Below are positions 12,601-27,600 of a stretch of 64,000 bases of DNA, piece after piece. The stretch comes from Methanosphaera sp. BMS. Lineage in GTDB: Archaea; Methanobacteriota; Methanobacteria; Methanobacteriales; Methanobacteriaceae. The notes under the pieces were generated by a model. That model was given only the letters and a program-made list of their open reading frames with translations. It had not been told where the DNA came from and did not search any database. Position 1 is the stretch's first letter. Each line of letters starts with the position of its first letter. Position numbers and translations under genes: made by a program. The stretch covers positions 1,364,001-1,428,000 of the forward strand of contig NZ_CP014213.1 in NCBI RefSeq assembly GCF_003268005.1, given 5' to 3'.

Positions 12601-15600
12601 TTACGTTGCCTATTGTGTTGTTTAACACTTCGACGGTTGTTTGGGTAGCTATTTTTGTTACATCTATTACTGTGATATTTTCTCTTCCGGCTTCTGCTGA
12701 TTCATTTAAGGCAGTGCTGTTGTAGTAAATATCATTTTCAATGTATTTTACAACCACTTCAAGTATTCCATCGGTAGTTGTAGGTATGATTATGTTAGCT
12801 TTTCCATCGGTTAACTCTGCATGGGTTAATTCGTTACCGTCTGTATCATAGACTATGACTTGTCCTTTCTCCACTAACTGTGATGTACTTGTGTTTGTTA
12901 CGTTTACACCTATTGTCACGTTGTTAATGAGGTTACTTATGATTTCCACATTGGTGATTGTAGGTATTTTTGTAACGTCAATAACGGTTATTTCATCAAA
13001 TGGACTTACTGCACTGTTGTTTGTAGCGTTGCTTGGCAAGTATACATCATTTTCATTGTAATGTACAATTACTAGTAATTCACCGGTTTTGTCAACTGGT
13101 ATTTGTATATCCGCCATACCATCGGTTAGTTGATGGTTTTCTACAAGAACATTTCCTTCTCTGTCATATATTGTCACCGTACCGTCTTCAACGTTGACTC
13201 CGGTAATGTTTGTTACATTTACACGGATGGTTACATTGTTGAATGTTGTATCAAGTATGGTTACATTTGTTTTTGTAGGTATTTTACCTACATTTATGAC
13301 TATTGTTTCATTATCTCCAGCTGCAGCTGATTCATTTGTAGCATTGCTTGCCATGTATACATCGTTTTCATTGTAGTGAACAATGAATTTGTATTCTTTG
13401 GCTTCATCAAATGGTAGTTTGATTACAACTTCACCATTATCGAGCACTAGTTCATCTAAATCACCTATTACATTACCGTCCGTATCAAGGATTGTTACGT
13501 TTCCTTTTTCTACGGATTCACCGGTTTGATTTGTGACTGAAACCCTGATTGTTACATTGCTTAATGTAGTGTTTAGTATTTCCACACTTGTGACTGTAGG
13601 GATTCTGGTTACGTCAATCTGGGTAATGTTTTTATATGGATCTTCTTCACTTAGTGATGAGTTTGTAGCATTGCTTGCCAGGTAGGTGTCATTTTCCTGA
13701 TATTCTACTATGACATCTAACTTACCTATATTATCAACTGGAATTGTTATATTAACTACTCCATCAACAACTTGTGCTTCTGTTATTACTTGTGCATAAT
13801 CTGATGCATTGCGTACTTTAACTGTACCGTTTACATCATTGCCGTATACATCAACTACACTTACTTCAACTGTTACATTGGATAGGGTAGTGTTTAATAT
13901 TTCCACACTTGTTGCTGTAGGTATTTTAGTTACTTCAAATGTTGTTTCATTTGTTGCAACATTATAGTTGTCATCTGTAAATGTTGCAGTTACGGTTATT
14001 TCACCTAATCTATCAGATTGATAGTCAAGTGTGTATCCACCGGTACTGTTGGTTTTAACAATAAAGTCATTACCGTCAACGTTTACTGTTATGTAACTAT
14101 CAGTTATTCTGTTGCCCATACCGTCAGTTAGGTTACCTGATATGTTTACATTTTCACCAAGATAACAACTTGAGACATTGGTTTCAAGTGTAATGTTGGC
14201 TGTTTGTTTTACAACCGTGATATTTGTTAACTCTTTGTTATCATCAGTATTGTTAGCAATACTTGGTGCGTAGTAATCGTTACCGAGATATTCTACACTT
14301 ACAGGTATGTCTCCTACTGTTGTAATTGAGGTTAATGGAACCGTTAGGTTTTCTTTACCATCAATTAAGTTTACAGTATAAGTTTTACCTGCAATGGTGA
14401 TGTTTACATCACCGGTCATAGTAGTGTTTCCATCTGCTCCTACTACTTTAATGTCGATTGTAACGTTTCCAACAGTATTGTTTAGTATTGTAACTGTTGT
14501 AGTTGTATTTATTTTATCTACAACAAATGTCGTGTTGTTTGTAGATGACTTGATTAATACGTTTGCATTATCTGTAAGTACATCATTAAACTCTGCGGTT
14601 ACATTGTTAACTCCGACAATATCCGTCATGTATTCATGTGAATATCCGTCTTCTGTTAGCTCTACCTCTACAGGTGATTCTTCATTTACAGTTAGGTATA
14701 CATGTCCTTCAGTTATTTCATTGCCCATTCCGTCATATACATGTCCGGTAATTGTTACTTTTTGACCGGATGTCTGACTTTCTGGAATTACAACAACTGT
14801 TATTGAGGATTGCTGACTATCTGCATTGAATACTGTGATTTCTTCACCGGTAGTTGAGTTTAATCCATTGCTTGATAGATATGAATCGTTTTCAACATAT
14901 TTTACGTTGAAGGTTACTTCATCTGTTGTGTTGATGAATGCATTGCCGTCCAACGTGATTGTTGAATTACGTCCTATTACCGGGTATTGTTCTGTTTTGC
15001 CGTTTACTGTTACTTCAAAGCAACCTGCAGATATGATATCTGTATGTCTGCCTGTCACGTTTTCTGTAAAGACAACGTCAATTGTCACATTACCTTGGGT
15101 ATTGTTTATAACAGTTACATTTGTTATTGTAGGTATTCTATTTACAACATAACTTGTAGTGTTATTTGCAGGACTTATTGATTTATCTACACCATCATAT
15201 ACTACTTTTACATCATAATTTCCTTTATTTAGGTTGTTTATGATGTATGAGTATTCACCGTTTCTGTTTGTTTCAACTGTTGCTTTCAATACATCATTGA
15301 TGTATATTTTTACATCAGCTGTTGATATAGGCCTATCCTGTCCATCAGTTAATATACCACTTATTTTAACGCTTTCATCAACATATAATGAAGACTCGTT
15401 AACGTTAACTGTTATTGTGGAATTTGATAGATGGATATTTTCCGGATCGATTGTTTGAGTATCATTGGATCCTTCATAGAGGTCATCTTCAGCAAATACT
15501 GCCATAACAACTATCGTTTCATTGCTTTGTGGCGTGTAACTTACAACAATTGTTCCATTTTCATCAGTTAATGGTACATTGCTTAACACTTCACCATTTA

Positions 15601-18600
15601 CTGTTATGATAATTGCTTTGTCACTGATATTGTTGGCATTTGCAGTATTGTTTGTTAGTCTTACTTCAATGTCGAATGGTACGAATACCTCTACCTCATC
15701 AGGTAGGGTTACTGTAACATTTGTAGGCATTTTATGTACGCTGAAATGTGTTGTATCGCTATCACCAAGAATTGCATTAGCTATTCCATCATATACAGCT
15801 TGTACTGTGTATTCACCGGCAATCTCATGGTTTAATAGATATGAGTATTCACCGTCACTATTGGTTAATACACCTGTTAAGTAGTTACCGTTTAGATAGA
15901 TTGTAACTGGTCCTCCAACGATTTTATTTGATTGTCCATCAACCAGTTTACCGGAGATTGTTACATTATCACCTGCATATAAAGCTGGTTTATCAACTTT
16001 AACTGTTATTTGTGACTGTGACAATCCAACGTTAACGGTTAATTCCGTTTCGTTTCCAAGGTATACATCGTCACTTTCCTCAAGGTATACTGCCTTAATT
16101 ACTAATGTAGTATTGTCTCTTGGTGTGTATGTTATACTTGTTTTACCATATTCATTGGTTTTTGGAATACCGGTTATTGGTATGTCATTTACGGTTATGA
16201 TAATGTTTTTACCGGCTATTGGAGCATTGCTGCTGTTAGTTAATGTTACTTCAATGGTAAATTCCTTGTTTACTTCCACATTATTAATTGGAGTAATAGT
16301 TATGGTTGTAGGTATTTTACCAACAGTATACTCTACAGCATTGCTGTCTGCACCGTTTACAGTATCGTTACCAATATATGTGGCTGTTACTGTGAATGTG
16401 CCGAGTGCTACTGTTTGATTTGATACTATAATCTTACCATCCAGAACGTGCATGTCATCCCTGTTAACTATTTCATCTCCATCGATGTAGATTGTTACAT
16501 CATCAAGTTTTGTTACTTGGTTTCCATCGCTGTCTGTGACATTAACTATTATATCAACTTTTTCTGATAGAATCAGTGAAGTTGTGTTAACATCAACTAT
16601 TACAGTAGAGTTTAGTTTTGCAAGGCCGATTACAGTTGTGTTTTCCTTATCTGGAGTTACTCCACTAGTGGTGTTATGATATACACTTGAGTTGTAGAGA
16701 TCATTTTCAAGGTAGGTTACATTTACTTCCAGTGGATCCATATTCTCGGAAGGTATATTGACATTAACTTTTCCATCAATATCAAGTTCTTCTTCAATAA
16801 TAGTTCCATTGGCAAATGTTACTTTGATTTTACCACTTATTGGACTTCCGGTTTCATTTGTTACACTTACTTCAATAGCTACATGACCAAATGTATTGTT
16901 TATTATTGTTACATTGGTTTTTGTAGGTATTTTATTTACTGTGAATTGTACATTTGTGCTTGTTACACCAGCACTGTCACCAGCACCAAGGTATGTTGCA
17001 TTGACTGTATATTCACCTGCACGTGAAGCCGTGTATGTTAAGTTATATGAACCGTCACTATTTACCATTACAGTAGTGTTTGTACCATTAATTGTTACAT
17101 TTACCTGTCCTGATGTGATAAATTCATTGTTAACTGTTACTGTACCGCGTATATAAACGTTTTCACCAACAATCAATACTTCAGGATTTAATCCTATGCT
17201 GATTGCTGCTTCCTGTTTAACTACGTCAATATTTGTAATGTTAATATCAGGATCATCACTTGACAGACTGCTGTTTGTTGCATTGCTTTCAAAGTATACG
17301 TCATTTTCTTGATATGTTACGTTTACTTTGACAACACCAACTGTGTTGACATTTAATGTAATGTCCACTCCACCATTTACAAGTTCTCCTTCACCGACAA
17401 TTACACCAGACTGGTTATGTACTACTACATGACCGCGTTCTACCGGATTATCAGTTAGGTTTGTAACTTTCACATGGATGGTTACATTACCGATGGTATT
17501 GTTTAATATTGTTACATTGGTTTTTGTAGCAATCTTAGTAACGTTGAATGTTGTATTGTCATAGCATGAGTTATAATTATCGTTTCCATCAAATGTGGCG
17601 TTGACAATTATGTTGTCTGCTACCTTACTTGTTGTGTAGTTTATTGAATATCCACCTGTATTGTTGGTTTTAGCATGATAAGCTACTCCATCAATGTAGA
17701 TTACTAAATCTGTGTTAGGTATATTATTCATCATTTCATCAACAAGCTGACCGCTGACTGTTACGTTTTCACCAAGGGTAACATTTCTAGGATTTACTTC
17801 CACGGTGATTGCTGAATTTCTTGGAGTTACTGTGATGTTCTTAAGAACTTTGTTATCATCAGTATTGTTTGCAATACTTGGTAGGTATGTGTAGTTACCT
17901 GTGTATTCAACTTTTACGCTGAAGTTTCCAACATGTGTCATGTTGTCACGTAGGTAGACAATTGTGTTGTCCTGACCGGATAAATCCACTTCAAAGGCGT
18001 CATTACCGGCTATGGTAATGTTTACTTTACCTTCCCTGATGATGTTATTATAGCTGTCTACAACTGTAATGTTTAATGTTACATTACCAACCGTATGGTT
18101 GGTGACTGTTACATTGGTAGTTGTAGGTATTCTTCCAATAGTTAATTCAACATCTTCGCTGGTTGCAATTAATTCCTCTTTATTGTATGAGGAGTTAATT
18201 GTGACCGTACCGTTATAGACTGGTGTGTAGTCATAGTAGTATGTTCCGTCCTCACTGTTGAATGTTGCAGTATAATCTGTTCCATTTATTTTCACAGTTA
18301 CTGTTGCATCCTCAAGTAGAGGTTCTCCAGTTTCATTATAGACTGTTCCACTTATTCTTACAATTTCTCCTATTATTACATCAGTCTTTTCAAGGTTGAT
18401 TGTAATTTCAGGGTCAACCGTTACTGTAATAAGGGTAGTGTTTTCCTGACCTGCAGGAGGATTTAATCCTGTAGCGTTGCTTGGAAGGTAATTGTCATTT
18501 CCTTCATAGGTTACGTTTACATAAATGTCTCCAGGTTCGGTTACACTTAGTGTAATGTTAACTTTACCATCGGTTAAATCTCCTTCACCCAATACAGTAC

Positions 18601-21600
18601 CATCTGTTGCATCGGTTACTATTACGTGACCTGTAGCAATTAAATCCTCTGTATCATTTGTTACGTTTATTGCTATTGTTACGTTTCCGGCTGTTGCGTT
18701 TAATATTTTTTCAATATTTGTTGTACTTGCAGCCTTGTCAACACCAATTACTATAACATCCTGATCGAGTGCAAATGCTGATTCATTTCTGGCATTGCTT
18801 GAGAGGTATTTAGGATTTTCCTGATAATAGATAAGTAGTTTATCTGTACCTGCATCAATGTCAACGGTAAATTCAACATTTCCTCCTGAAACATCTATAG
18901 GTTCTGGAGTTAGGATTTTACCCTGTATGAAGTCATATACATAGACATATCCTGTTGTTACAAATTCACTAGGGTCTCTTAGATCTGTTACGTTTACTCT
19001 TACGGTTACGTTTCCATAGGTATGGTTGATTATTGTTGCATTGGTCATTGTAGGTATTTTATTTACCACATAGTCTACTGAGGTACTGTTTATTTCATTT
19101 ACAGTATCATTACCATGATATGTAGCGTTAACTGTAAATGTACCGTTAGCAGTTGTCTGTATTCTTGCCGTGAAATTACCGTCAACTACTTCTATTAAGT
19201 CTTTGGAGATTGCCACATTGTTAATGTAGATATCCACATCATCCTTATCGGTAATCTGGTTGCCCATTCCATCTGTTATGTTGACTTTAATGGTTACATA
19301 TTCATCAACGAATAACTCTGTTGGGTCAACAGATATATCTATAGTTGCATTCTGTTTTTCAACAGGTATTTCTATGGTATCATCACTTTCAAGGTACTTG
19401 TCGTTTTCATTGTAGGTAACTTTAACGTTTAATGTTTCAGTATCATCGGATGGGATTGTTATATTCACTTTACCGTCTGTAAGGTTTTTAAGTGTAATAG
19501 GTGTTCCATCATCAAGTTCTACCGTTACATTACCTAAATCAACTGGCTGACCTGTTTCATTGGTTACGGTTACTTCTATTGTAACATTGCCAGTTGTCTG
19601 GTTAACTATTCTGATAGTTGTAATTGTTGGCATTTGAATAACTTCTTGTGCTTCAATTACCGTTGAACTTTCAGTGTAGTTTTTATTTCCTAGGAATTCT
19701 ACAACAAAGTCATATTCTCCAATTTCCTGGATGTCCGTGAGTATTGTTGCATTTCCATTCTTGAGATATCCTACACCTACGATTTCATCATCAACTTTAA
19801 CCACAACGGCTCCTGTTTTTACAGGTACACCTGTTTCGTTATCTGTTACCGTTACATTTAATGTTACATTGCCTATGGTTTTGTTTATAACCTGTGCAGT
19901 TGTTCTGCTTGGTCTTTGTTCTACAAATACTCTTATGGTTGTATTTGTAGAGTTGTATGTATCGTTACCAGGATAGGTTATGAGCAAGTCATTTACCCCT
20001 ACAGGCAAGTCTACTGGTATATCTACCAGACCATCAGATCCAGTTTTGCCAGTTACATTTGTACCGTTTGGTAATGTTATTATTATATCTGCATCAGACA
20101 ATGGATTTTTACTTTCATCATCAGTAAGGTTTACACGGATACTTGTATTTCCTAATGTGGTATTTGTAGCGTTTGCAGTTATATCTGCTAGACGTCCTAC
20201 AATTTCAACATTTGTTAGGTTTAATTTAGTTTCCTCATCAGCATCTGTGTTACTTTCAATGTAATAATCATTTCCTTCATAAGTAACTACAAAGGTGTAA
20301 TATCCTTTTGTTGTGATGTTTGTTACTATTATTGCATGTCCATCTTCACTGTTGAATGTGACATTTCCAACATCACTGCCGTTTGCCTTAACTGATACAG
20401 TACCGTTGGTTACAGGTACACCTGTTACGGCATCGGTAATATATGCTTCAAGTGTTACATTGCCTGCGACGTTGTCAACAACGTTAGCCGTGATTGAGCT
20501 GTCACGTTTGTCTAATGTGACTTCATAGTCAACAATGTTTTCATTGAATGTATCTGATCCCGTGTATTTTATAACAAGGTTATAAGTGTCCGGTTTATCA
20601 AGGTATCCTTCAATGATATTAACTGTTGCTTCACCGTTTTCCACATCGGCCTGTCCGATTAGTGTTTCACCATCATCAAGGTATATTTCAACTGTTCCAT
20701 TGTTTACGTTTTCTTCAAATAGACAGTCAACGTCAACTTTGATTGAAACGTTACCTGCAGTGTTGTTTACAACACTAGGTGTTAATGAAACATCAAGTTT
20801 AAGTACTTCAAGTGGTCCTACTGTTTCATTTGCAAAGTATGTGGTTGTACCACCATATGCTACAATGATTGTGTAATTTTTGGATACGTCAACATCATGT
20901 AACTGTATGATTGCCTTACCGTCCACAACAGTTCCACGTCCAAGTTCTATTCCTCTATCTTGGGTTTCGGTCATGTTGTATATGACCACTTCACCCTCGT
21001 TGATTATGGTTGTTGGGTTTTCCAAGTCTTCCACATTTACCTCTATGGTTGTATTGTATACGGTATTGTTTAGTACTGTGTATGATACAACATCATCTAA
21101 CCTGATGATATAGAAGTTAATACTTTCAGTTACTCTGTTATAGTCTACTGTATCATTTGTAAATATACCTGTCAGGTATACTTCCTGTTCCCTACCACTA
21201 GAGTAGTTGTACAGTCCAACTCCATCTTTAACAGGAACTAATGCTAGAATATGACCTTCTTCATCATAGATTGTGAATGTACCGTTTACCGGAATTCCGT
21301 TTGCATCATTAATAGTGAAAGTTAATAGGTTGTTCTGATGTATTCTGACTGTCCTGTTAGCATAGACCCAGTCACTGTATGTTAGTATTTTATCATCAAA
21401 TACTTTTCTGAAGTCATAGCTTATGTAACGATCGCTTCCAAAGTATGCAAATCCTATGGTAAAGTTATCATGGGAGAATTCTTTTCTGAAGTTAAATACG
21501 AAGTTACCTGTAGCATTTGTAATGTAGGTTCTAGTTTCATTAGTGCCGTTCTGATAGAATATCGTGATGTTTACAGGTTCATTTGGAATTGTTAAGTTAT

Positions 21601-24600
21601 TACCGTTTTTGTCTTTAAAGAAGAGTAATCCGATAAATTCAACAAATCTTTCACTATGATATTCTGTTTGATTGAAGATACGACCTAATGTTGCAATCCT
21701 ATTTACTTCTAATATTGAGTTATTGCTTGCAGTGTTGTATTCAACATCCATACGTCCGTCAAATGTTGCCGTAATATTGTATACAGCTTCACTTGCCGGT
21801 TGCCATTTGATTGATCCTTCACCGTTTTCATCAAGATGTACTACTTCTGAATATACGAATTCATTATTCTCATCGACGTTTGTGATAGTTATTGTAACAT
21901 CCTTGTTTGGAATAATATCTCCATTTTGATCTTTGAGTATAACTGATATGGTTACATTGTCTTCAGGAGCTACATTTACTGTAGTTCTATCATCACTTAG
22001 AGTTAATTCAATTGTTGTATTGGTTTTATCCAATTTTACAATCACCTGAGTGGTTGCCTCATTATATAAGTGATTTTCAACATATTTAAGCGTTACAGTT
22101 GTTGCTTCTTCCAATTCATCAATAGGAATTACTACCACACCGTTTTCAACATTGTATTCCACATCTGTTGAATCGACTGTGAATATTAATTTTCCATTTG
22201 GTATCTTGGATGAGTTTCTGTCATCAACTTTAACCGTTAATACTCGTTTATCATCAGAGGTAATCTCTTCGATTGGTGTAATTACTACATCGTGTTTGAC
22301 AGCGGTTAATGTTATATTTTCACTGGTTACAGGGTTTGTCACATTGGTTATACCATTGAATGTGGCATTGATTTTATATGTATCAGGATATTTTGCCTGA
22401 TATTTATATGAATATCCGTTTTGATTAATATCTACGGTGAATTCTTCATCATTTACAATTATTGTAACTGTTCCTTCTGTAATTTCACTGCCGTCAACAT
22501 CAATTACATGACCGCTGATTGTTGTTGTTTTATCAAATGGGATTTCACTTTCACTTAGAGCAATGTCAATTGTCACATTTTTATTCTGTACGTCAATTAT
22601 CATTATCTCTTCGTTAGGAAGTCCTGGTATGCTGCTGTTTTTAGCATTGCTTGTTTCATACAAGTCATTTTCATTGTATGTTACAACAATCTGCATTGGA
22701 CCGGATCTTGCTGCTGGAATTGAAATGTTTGCAACTCCACCAGTTAATGTCTGGTTAGCTATTGGATTGTTTTCCATGTCATATACTGTGATGTTTCCGA
22801 TTATTACATTATCACCTGTCATGTTGGTTACATTGACACCTATCACTACATTTCCAACAGTATTGTTGATTATTGTTACGTTTGTTTTTGTAGCAATCTT
22901 GGATACTGTGTAACGAGTGTTTTCTGCATCTCCAAGTATTACTCCAGGAATACCTGTAAATATTGCCGTTACACTGTATGGAGTGTCACGTTTCTGGAGG
23001 TATTTTGCTAATTGCTCGGTAGCAGTTAATGTGTATTCATAGTAACCTGTAGCATCTGTTTGAACTGTTGCCACTTCAACAGAGTCAATTCTTATAACTA
23101 CATCTACACCTGTTATAGGCATGTATTTACCTGTTACAGCATCAATTAATGTGCTGTTTAATGTACCGAATATTTTTACAGTTTCATTTACTATTAACTG
23201 AGTATTGTTCACATCTACTGATATTGATGAGTTAAGTAAGTCAATTGTATCCTTGTACTGTAATGCAGTGCTGTTTCCATAATACAATTCATCTTCACTG
23301 AAGACTGCTTCAATGATGAATTCATTGTTGTTATGTACAGTATAATCAAAGATTAACTGTCCATTTGTATCGGTTTTACCCAGATTTTCTACTGGAACAC
23401 CGTTTACTTGTACATATATATCTTTGCCTGCTATTGCAGCACCAGTTCTATTTGTAAGTGTTATGACTACTGGGAATGACTGGTTTATTGCCACGTCACT
23501 TATTGGAGCGATGGTTATATTTGTAGCGAATTTATCAACCTTGTAGGTTGTACTTGCTGCTTTACCAAGAATTACACCTGGTTCACCATCATACTCAACA
23601 GTTACCACATACTCTTCGGCAGAATATGCAAGTAGCTGTGGATATGTATCCTTAGTAATTGTTACTGAATAATTTCCATATTCATCGGTTGTAGTCTGAA
23701 TACTTACACCATTAATAGTTACAGTCACTAAAGCATTTGCTATAGGATGAGTGTAAATGCTGGTATAAGTATCATTCATGAAACTGTCATTCAATGAACC
23801 AGAAATTACAATGCTTTCATTGATGAATATTGGAGTTTTATTCACAGATACACTAATATTTGATGTGAATAAATCTATTGTACCATTATATAACCAGAAG
23901 GTACTGTTTCCAAAGTATACATCGTCTTCCTCAAATTCCACTTCAACCAATATCTGATTGTTGTTATGAACAATATAATCAAATGTTAACAATCCATTAC
24001 TGTCAGTTGTTCCAATACCGGTTACAGGTTCCTTGTTGATAAAGACTTTAATAGCCTTACCTTCAAGACCAGTACCAGTTCTGTTGGTCAAGTTCAATGT
24101 AATTGGGAATGTTTGATTGATTTTTACACCAGTAAATGGTACTATTGTGAGATTTGTTGGAATCTTGTTGACTTTGTAGGTTGTACTTGTTGCTTTACCA
24201 AGAATTACACCCGGTTCACCATCATACTCAACAGTTACCACATAATCACTGGTTGAATATGCAAGTAGCTGTGGATATGTATCCTTAGTAATTGTTACTG
24301 AATAATTTCCATATTCATCAGTTGTAGTCTGAATACTTACACCATTAATAGTTACAGTTACTAAAGCACCTGCTATAGGATGAGTGTAAATACTGGTATA
24401 TGTATCATTCATGAAACTGTCATTCAATGAACCAGAAATTACAATGCTTTCATTGATGAATATTGGAGTCCTATTCACAGATACACTAATATTTGATGTA
24501 AGCAGGTTAATTGTATCTTCATACAATAGATATGTACTGTTTCCACGATACTCTGCATCTTCCTCAAATTCTGCTTCAATTAATATTCTATCATTATTAT

Positions 24601-27600
24601 GAATCATATATGGGAAGATTAATTGTCCATTTTCATCAGTAGTGCCTAGATCTGTAAGTTCAACCTTATTGACAAGAACTTTTATAGGTTTACCTACTAC
24701 GGCATCACCTGTTCTGTTGGTAAGGGTTATTGTTACTGTGAATGTCTTGTTAATTTCTATTCCACTTAGTGGGTCTATTGTGATGTTGGTTCTGTGTTTG
24801 TTTACTTCAACAACAAATGTCGTATTATTCGTTGATTCAAGTACCTTGACGTTACCGTTAATATCGGTTAGTCCATTGAAGTGTACTTCAACTGGTATTA
24901 TACCAACAATACTTGTTATGAATGTCTTTGAGTATCCGTCGGCGGTTACAGGTATTCCTGTGAATTCTTCAGTACCTATTGTTATGTCAACGGTACCTTC
25001 GGTGATTTCCACACCGGCCTCATCGTATACCCTACCACTTATTACAACGTCACTGCCACTTACTACTGGATCTGGATGTACAGTTATTGTCATATTTGAT
25101 GGAATAGCCTCCACGTCAATATGTGTAAATACTTGAGAAACATCAGAATAGTTACGTCCAGTACTGTTTAGATGAGTGTTACTTTCATTGAATGCAACAT
25201 TCACGTTTACTCTGCCGACTACATCTATATCATCAAGCAGGATTGTTGTGTTAATACCCATTATAGGATATTGTACTGGGTTTCCACCATTTACTCCTTC
25301 AATTGTCACATTGATAAATCCATCCTGGACATAATTTGTGAATTTACCAGTAACGTTTTCCTGTACCACTACATCAATTGATACATGTCCTATTGTAGTG
25401 TTTAGAACATTTACAGTTGTAATTGTAGGTATCTTAAGCACGTTAAACGTTTTGTTTTCACTGGTAGCTCTTATCTTATCATTCAGGATATAGGAAGCGT
25501 TCACAATGTATGTTCCATTATTATCGAATACGGGGTAAATTAGGTACATAGCTGTTGAATCAAGTGGACAGGTAATGTTTGTTCCATTGCTGAGTGTAAT
25601 GTTTACACTACCCTCGGTTACACTTCGACCATAACCATCAGTTACTCTACCTATCATCATCTGTGACTCTGTCACGTAGATATCAGATAGTTCATTGATT
25701 GTAATAATCTGTCTTCTTACAACAAATTCATTTGAAACAACCCAATCATTGTAGTTATCATCATTTTCATATGTGACTTTTACAGTATAAGTGTCTGGTT
25801 CATACTCGGTTAAGTCAAATTCAACTGGATTGCCTGATTTAAGAGTGTATTGTCTTGTATCAATGACATCACCTGTTGAATTTATGATTTCAACTGTTAT
25901 GTCACCACTGGCATTATAGCTTGTAGTGCTGATTGTAACAGTCTCGGTTTGTCCATAACTTATATTTGTCACATCAATGACAATTTCAGGATCTGCTTTT
26001 GTAACATTGAATGACATTGAACTTGAGTTTGAACGGAAGTGTTCATCGGCGGTATATGATACTGTTAAATTGTATGTGCCTACTACCAGTTTTCCGTCAC
26101 TGACAATGTTTGTTAAGCTTGCCGTATCGATTTGGATTAGTCCATCCTCATCTATGGTGTATCCTGTTAATACAGTATCGTTGAGTTTGATTTCAAGGTT
26201 GTTAAGGTTGCTTGCAGCCGGTACTGTAATGTTAATTAGTTGGGTTTCACCATAGGTCATGTTGACCAATTGGATATTTATTGGATAGTTATCGATGGTT
26301 ACTGCAAATTGGGTTTTGTTTGAACCTTCGAAGTGGTTTTTATCCCCATAATAGTTAACAGTTACATTATATGTTCCGACCGGTAGTGCATCCATTAGCT
26401 GTGATGCTCTTGAGTCAACCAGAGTGTAGGATTGATCCAAGAATACACCATTGGTTTGGTTGACTACAATTATTCTGACTGTGTTTGTTGATACTTCAGG
26501 TTCTACATGAACATCTATTCTGTATATTTCATCACCTGTATCTACAGCCTGAAGGTCAATTACAGGATTAATTTTGTTGACCGTGAATCTATGTACAGTA
26601 GTATTTGAGGTGTAGTTTAGGCTTTCATTATAGAATGCTGTTACTTCATATTCACCTGCATTAAGTATTGGTAATTCTATTACATTACCAGTTACTTTTT
26701 CATCGTTTACTTGGATGTTTAATTCAATATCATTCCATGAATAGATTGTACCATCACTTTCACGTCCTGTTATGTTAACAAGAACTGTTCCTGCCATTGG
26801 CTTATCTTCAATACCAGTTAAGTCAAAGCTGATGTCGCCTGTTTCGTTGTAGGTATAGTTGGTTACATCAAAGTCAAGCTTACTTTGAGCCTTGGATACT
26901 GTGAAGTTTGCAGTTGCTATCTCGGATAGGTATCTTCCATCACCATTATATCTTACATATACATCATAGTCTGCTGCACTTAACAAGTTCAGTGGTGGTG
27001 TTGATATTTCAACTACTCCATCACCAATATCCCCTATTTCAAATGTCTGATTGACAAATCCTTCAAGGGTACTGTTAAGGTATACTGTTAGACTACCTGT
27101 TGGTAATGGATCATCATCTGATGTCCTATTTACTCTGATTACTATGATTTCTTCTTCACCATAGGTGATGTTTGTTACATTTACCGTTAAGTTAGCGATT
27201 AACTTGTCAAATGTATCTACTATGTATGTGTAATAGTCATCTTCCAAGTGATATAATCTGAAACTGTCATCAGGATCATATGGGAATTCAAATTCATAGT
27301 TACCAAATTCATCGGTCAGGGTAGTCATATTGTATTTGAGTTGATTGTTCCTATCATATACTTCTAGTGTAACGTTCTGGTAGGTTTCATTCAAATGAAC
27401 AGTAGCTGATACATCATCTATGTTAACCACACCGTTTAATCCTAGATATAGTACATTTACTCCAAGGACATTTCCACCAAGCACGTATATACCGTTTAGG
27501 TAGTTGTCACAACCGAGGAATACTCCAAGTAGATGTTTTGTGTCACCATCAACATATTCCCTTTTATTGGCACTGATATTTGCACTGTGTGCCTGGTTGT

